64,000 bases of DNA from JAGNLA01 sp964639885 (GTDB taxonomy: Bacteria; Caldisericota; Caldisericia; JAAYUI01): contig CAZXEH010000008.1 in NCBI GenBank assembly GCA_964639885.1, positions 12,112-76,111 of the forward strand, given 5' to 3'. Positions within the stretch are counted from its first letter, which is position 1; every line of letters begins with the position of its first letter. Position numbers and translations under genes: made by a program. A model generated the notes under the pieces. It did no database searches, was not told the DNA's origin, and worked only from the letters and a program-made list of their open reading frames with translations. This document shows positions 62,129 to 64,000 of this stretch, one piece after another.

Positions 62129-64000
62129 TTACGGCTGCTTTAAGGTCTTCGTCACTATCCTTGTGCTACCATATGCATCAACGCAAGTGATTTTCACAGT
62201 GAAATCTCCAGTATCAGCGAAGGTGTGTCCTGTGATGTAGGATTTGCCTTCACCTTCAACGGTTCCAGAATTGGTTGATCCGTCACCCCACTCAACCTTC
62301 ACAGAATACGGTGATGACCCGCATCTTGGAATGACTTCCAGTTTTACCGGCACGCCTCTAGTCCTCACGCCTTTGATCACATTCGTCCACTTGGTGTCGA
62401 TGTAAAGCTCGCACGGCGCTTTGGGTGTACAGATGTTTATGGCTGCAGTGTCTTTGGCGATGAGTGTACCCGATGATGCAATGGCCTCATTTATGACTGT
62501 GATGCAATCATCGATTGTCGTCTTGGGCGAGAGCTTGAACTTCAGGGTAAAGGAGGTCGATGTGTTTGGTGCAAGCGTGCCAAGTGAGAATTTGACGCTG
62601 CTCAGGCCAGCCTGACCCGAAGGCATCGATGAATCAAACACAAGTTCGTTGGGGAAGTTGTCGGTAAGAACGACATTTTCAGCTGCCGTGCTGCCGTTGT
62701 TTGCAACCGTGATCTGGAAAACGAAGGTGTCTTTTGGATTGTACTGAAGCGACTTTGCCGTTTTTCGGATTACGAGGTTTGCACCCTTGACCTCTGAAGC
62801 GCCTTTGACCTTCACGCACACAGAGTTTGAAGAGAGTGGATTTCCGCCGTCAAAAGCGTGGGAGAAAGTGGCAGAGTTGCAAATTGGCGAGAGAGCGGGA
62901 ACCGAGAACGGCTTGTCTACAATGACAGTGAAGGTGAAGTTCTGGTGGTACTCTGTCCACTTGGCAAAATAAACTTCGTTGTTGCCGGGGGTTTTGTCCA
63001 GCCAGGCGATGTTTGGGTTGCCTGTGACCGGATCGAAGGCGAGGGACGGGAACCATGATCTTGCCGGGCTTGTGTTGATGATGCCGTTGGCTGCAGTGAA
63101 GGCGTCGCCTTTTGCATTCACCCATGCAGACCCGCTCCATTTTGAGTAGTAAATCTCGCTGTTTCCGGTGGTGTCGTCTTCCCAGGAAATTGCAGGAAGA
63201 TTGTTGAAATCAAGGGCAAGGGAGAGCAGATATGACCCGCCAGACGTGTGGCTCATGTTCGGATTAGTTGAATCGATTGCAATGTTGGAAGCGTTGACCC
63301 AGGCTGAACCGTTCCACTTTGCAAAGTAGATTTCGTAGTTTCCGGGTGTGTCATCTGACCAGGCGATGCAGGGATTTCCGGTAACTCTGTCAGTGAACAG
63401 GAACGGAATTTGTGATGACCCGGTGTTGTTGCTGATGTTTCCGTTTGTCGGTGTGAGAGGTGTGCCCGATGCTGTCACCCACTGGGTTCCGTCCCACTTT
63501 GCAAAGTAGATTTCAAAGTTTGTGCCGAAGTTGTTGTCCCAGGCAACGTATGGCCTGTCGTTTGCATCAAGGGAAATTGTCGGCCAGAACGAGTTCACGA
63601 CGTTGTTGTTCATGCTTCCGTTTGTGGTGTTGAGAATGGTTCCTGCAGCGTTCGTCCAGTTCGTGCCGTTCCATCTGGCAAAGTAGTTCTGGAATGAACC
63701 GGTTGTGTTATCCTTCCAAACGATGCAGGGATACCCTTTGCTGTCCAGGACAAGCTGGGACGGGAACCACGACAAGCCTGCATTGTTGCTGACGTTGGAA
63801 TTGACAAGAGTTGCAGGCATTCCGGCTGAATTTGTCCACTGGCTGCCGTTCCACTTTACAACGTGTATTTCAAGATTTGTAAATACTATGCCATTGCTTT
63901 GGAATGCAATCCAGGGATTGCCTGTGATAGGATCGAGTGCAAGCGATGGATCACCACCTATAAGTCCAGCCACATTGCCGTTTGCTGCCGTGAACGGGAG
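62129..64000 (-). CDS. Large surface protein with W-repeats, DUF11 and PKD domains (5' end outside window)
   Basis: The frame stays open to the right edge, and the codons before the GTG at 63973 (encoding FTAANGN) continue the repeat pattern, so the gene is 5'-truncated here. At least 624 residues are visible. Six repeats of about 60 residues have NG(S/T)xW, then P(S/T)LxxD, then IAWxDxTxGNxEIYFAKW, probably propeller blades. A DUF11 domain follows (FVFQITVANNGSTAAENVVL, LAPNTSTSFTLKFKL), then a C-terminal PKD domain (VEWGDGSTNSG, HTFADTGDFTVKITC). It is expected to be secreted and surface-exposed. A strong hairpin follows the stop. Confidence 0.82.
   Translation of the reverse strand, partial: LPFTAANGNVAGLIGGDPSLALDPITGNPWIAFQSNGIVFTNLEIHVVKWNGSQWTNSAGMPATLVNSNVSNNAGLSWFPSQLVLDSKGYPCIVWKDNTTGSFQNYFARWNGTNWTNAAGTILNTTNGSMNNNVVNSFWPTISLDANDRPYVAWDNNFGTNFEIYFAKWDGTQWVTASGTPLTPTNGNISNNTGSSQIPFLFTDRVTGNPCIAWSDDTPGNYEIYFAKWNGSAWVNASNIAIDSTNPNMSHTSGGSYLLSLALDFNNLPAISWEDDTTGNSEIYYSKWSGSAWVNAKGDAFTAANGIINTSPARSWFPSLAFDPVTGNPNIAWLDKTPGNNEVYFAKWTEYHQNFTFTVIVDKPFSVPALSPICNSATFSHAFDGGNPLSSNSVCVKVKGASEVKGANLVIRKTAKSLQYNPKDTFVFQITVANNGSTAAENVVLTDNFPNELVFDSSMPSGQAGLSSVKFSLGTLAPNTSTSFTLKFKLSPKTTIDDCITVINEAIASSGTLIAKDTAAINICTPKAPCELYIDTKWTNVIKGVRTRGVPVKLEVIPRCGSSPYSVKVEWGDGSTNSGTVEGEGKSYITGHTFADTGDFTVKITCVDAYGSTRIVTKTLKQP

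Overview
The window reads as an uncultured bacterium of moderate GC content, probably taken from a metagenome assembly: a run of exactly 100 N sits between two identical 55-nt copies. Bacterial signs are sigma70-like promoters with 16-18 nt spacers, Shine-Dalgarno (SD) sites, lipoprotein signals, AmtB, an MgtA-type P-type ATPase, HicBA and a WYL regulator. The phylum cannot be fixed from sequence alone. Surface proteins with copper-amine-oxidase-N 'stalk' domains, PEGA, PKD, DUF11 and InlB-type repeats, together with an archaeal-type GatE, point away from well-studied model phyla. No tRNA, rRNA, CRISPR array or intact insertion sequence was seen.

Layout. 0-0.7 kb: an AT-rich hicB-hicA-like pair. 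0.8-3.8 kb: an MFS transporter and a large unknown protein. 3.9-7.6 kb: a membrane-anchored parvulin (interrupted by the assembly gap), a PKD-DOMON lipoprotein and an M3 peptidase. 7.6-16.6 kb: two giant cysteine-rich secreted proteins, each with seven Ig-like 'CC' repeats plus a stalk domain, at the N-terminus in one and the C-terminus in the other. 16.6-20.7 kb: an Fpg/Nei-like glycosylase, a membrane protein, a lipoprotein and a kinase-fold protein. 20.8-25.9 kb: two tandem S41-type proteins, each with a degenerate second protease domain. 26-31 kb: amtB, mgtA and a degenerate receiver protein with structured RNA leaders. 31-37 kb: a membrane protein, a ferredoxin, a GNAT/APH pair, a TspO-like protein and a Na/Pi symporter. 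37.1-37.7 kb and 59.0-59.5 kb: mosaics of the same palindromic intergenic repeats.

37.7-45 kb: a GH43-like propeller/stalk protein, then a leftward operon of an InlB-repeat protein, a PsbP/DcrB-like anchored protein and a WYL regulator. 45.5-50 kb: gatE downstream of a leftward cluster of small two-helix membrane proteins with a common architecture; a fifth member lies at 61.5 kb. 50-59 kb: an MFS transporter, PQQ-propeller proteins (one with a stalk domain, two tandem lipoproteins), DUF1801 and PEGA proteins. 59.6-64 kb: Hsp20 with a dyad-rich promoter, a second MFS transporter, and a repeat/DUF11/PKD protein that runs off the right edge.

A theme is heavy investment in the cell envelope: many lipoproteins and secreted beta-rich proteins, with stalk domains in four of them. 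A second theme is start-site usage. About ten genes lack an SD site and instead have a -10-like hexamer 5-9 nt before the start codon, which implies leaderless mRNAs alongside ordinary SD-led genes.
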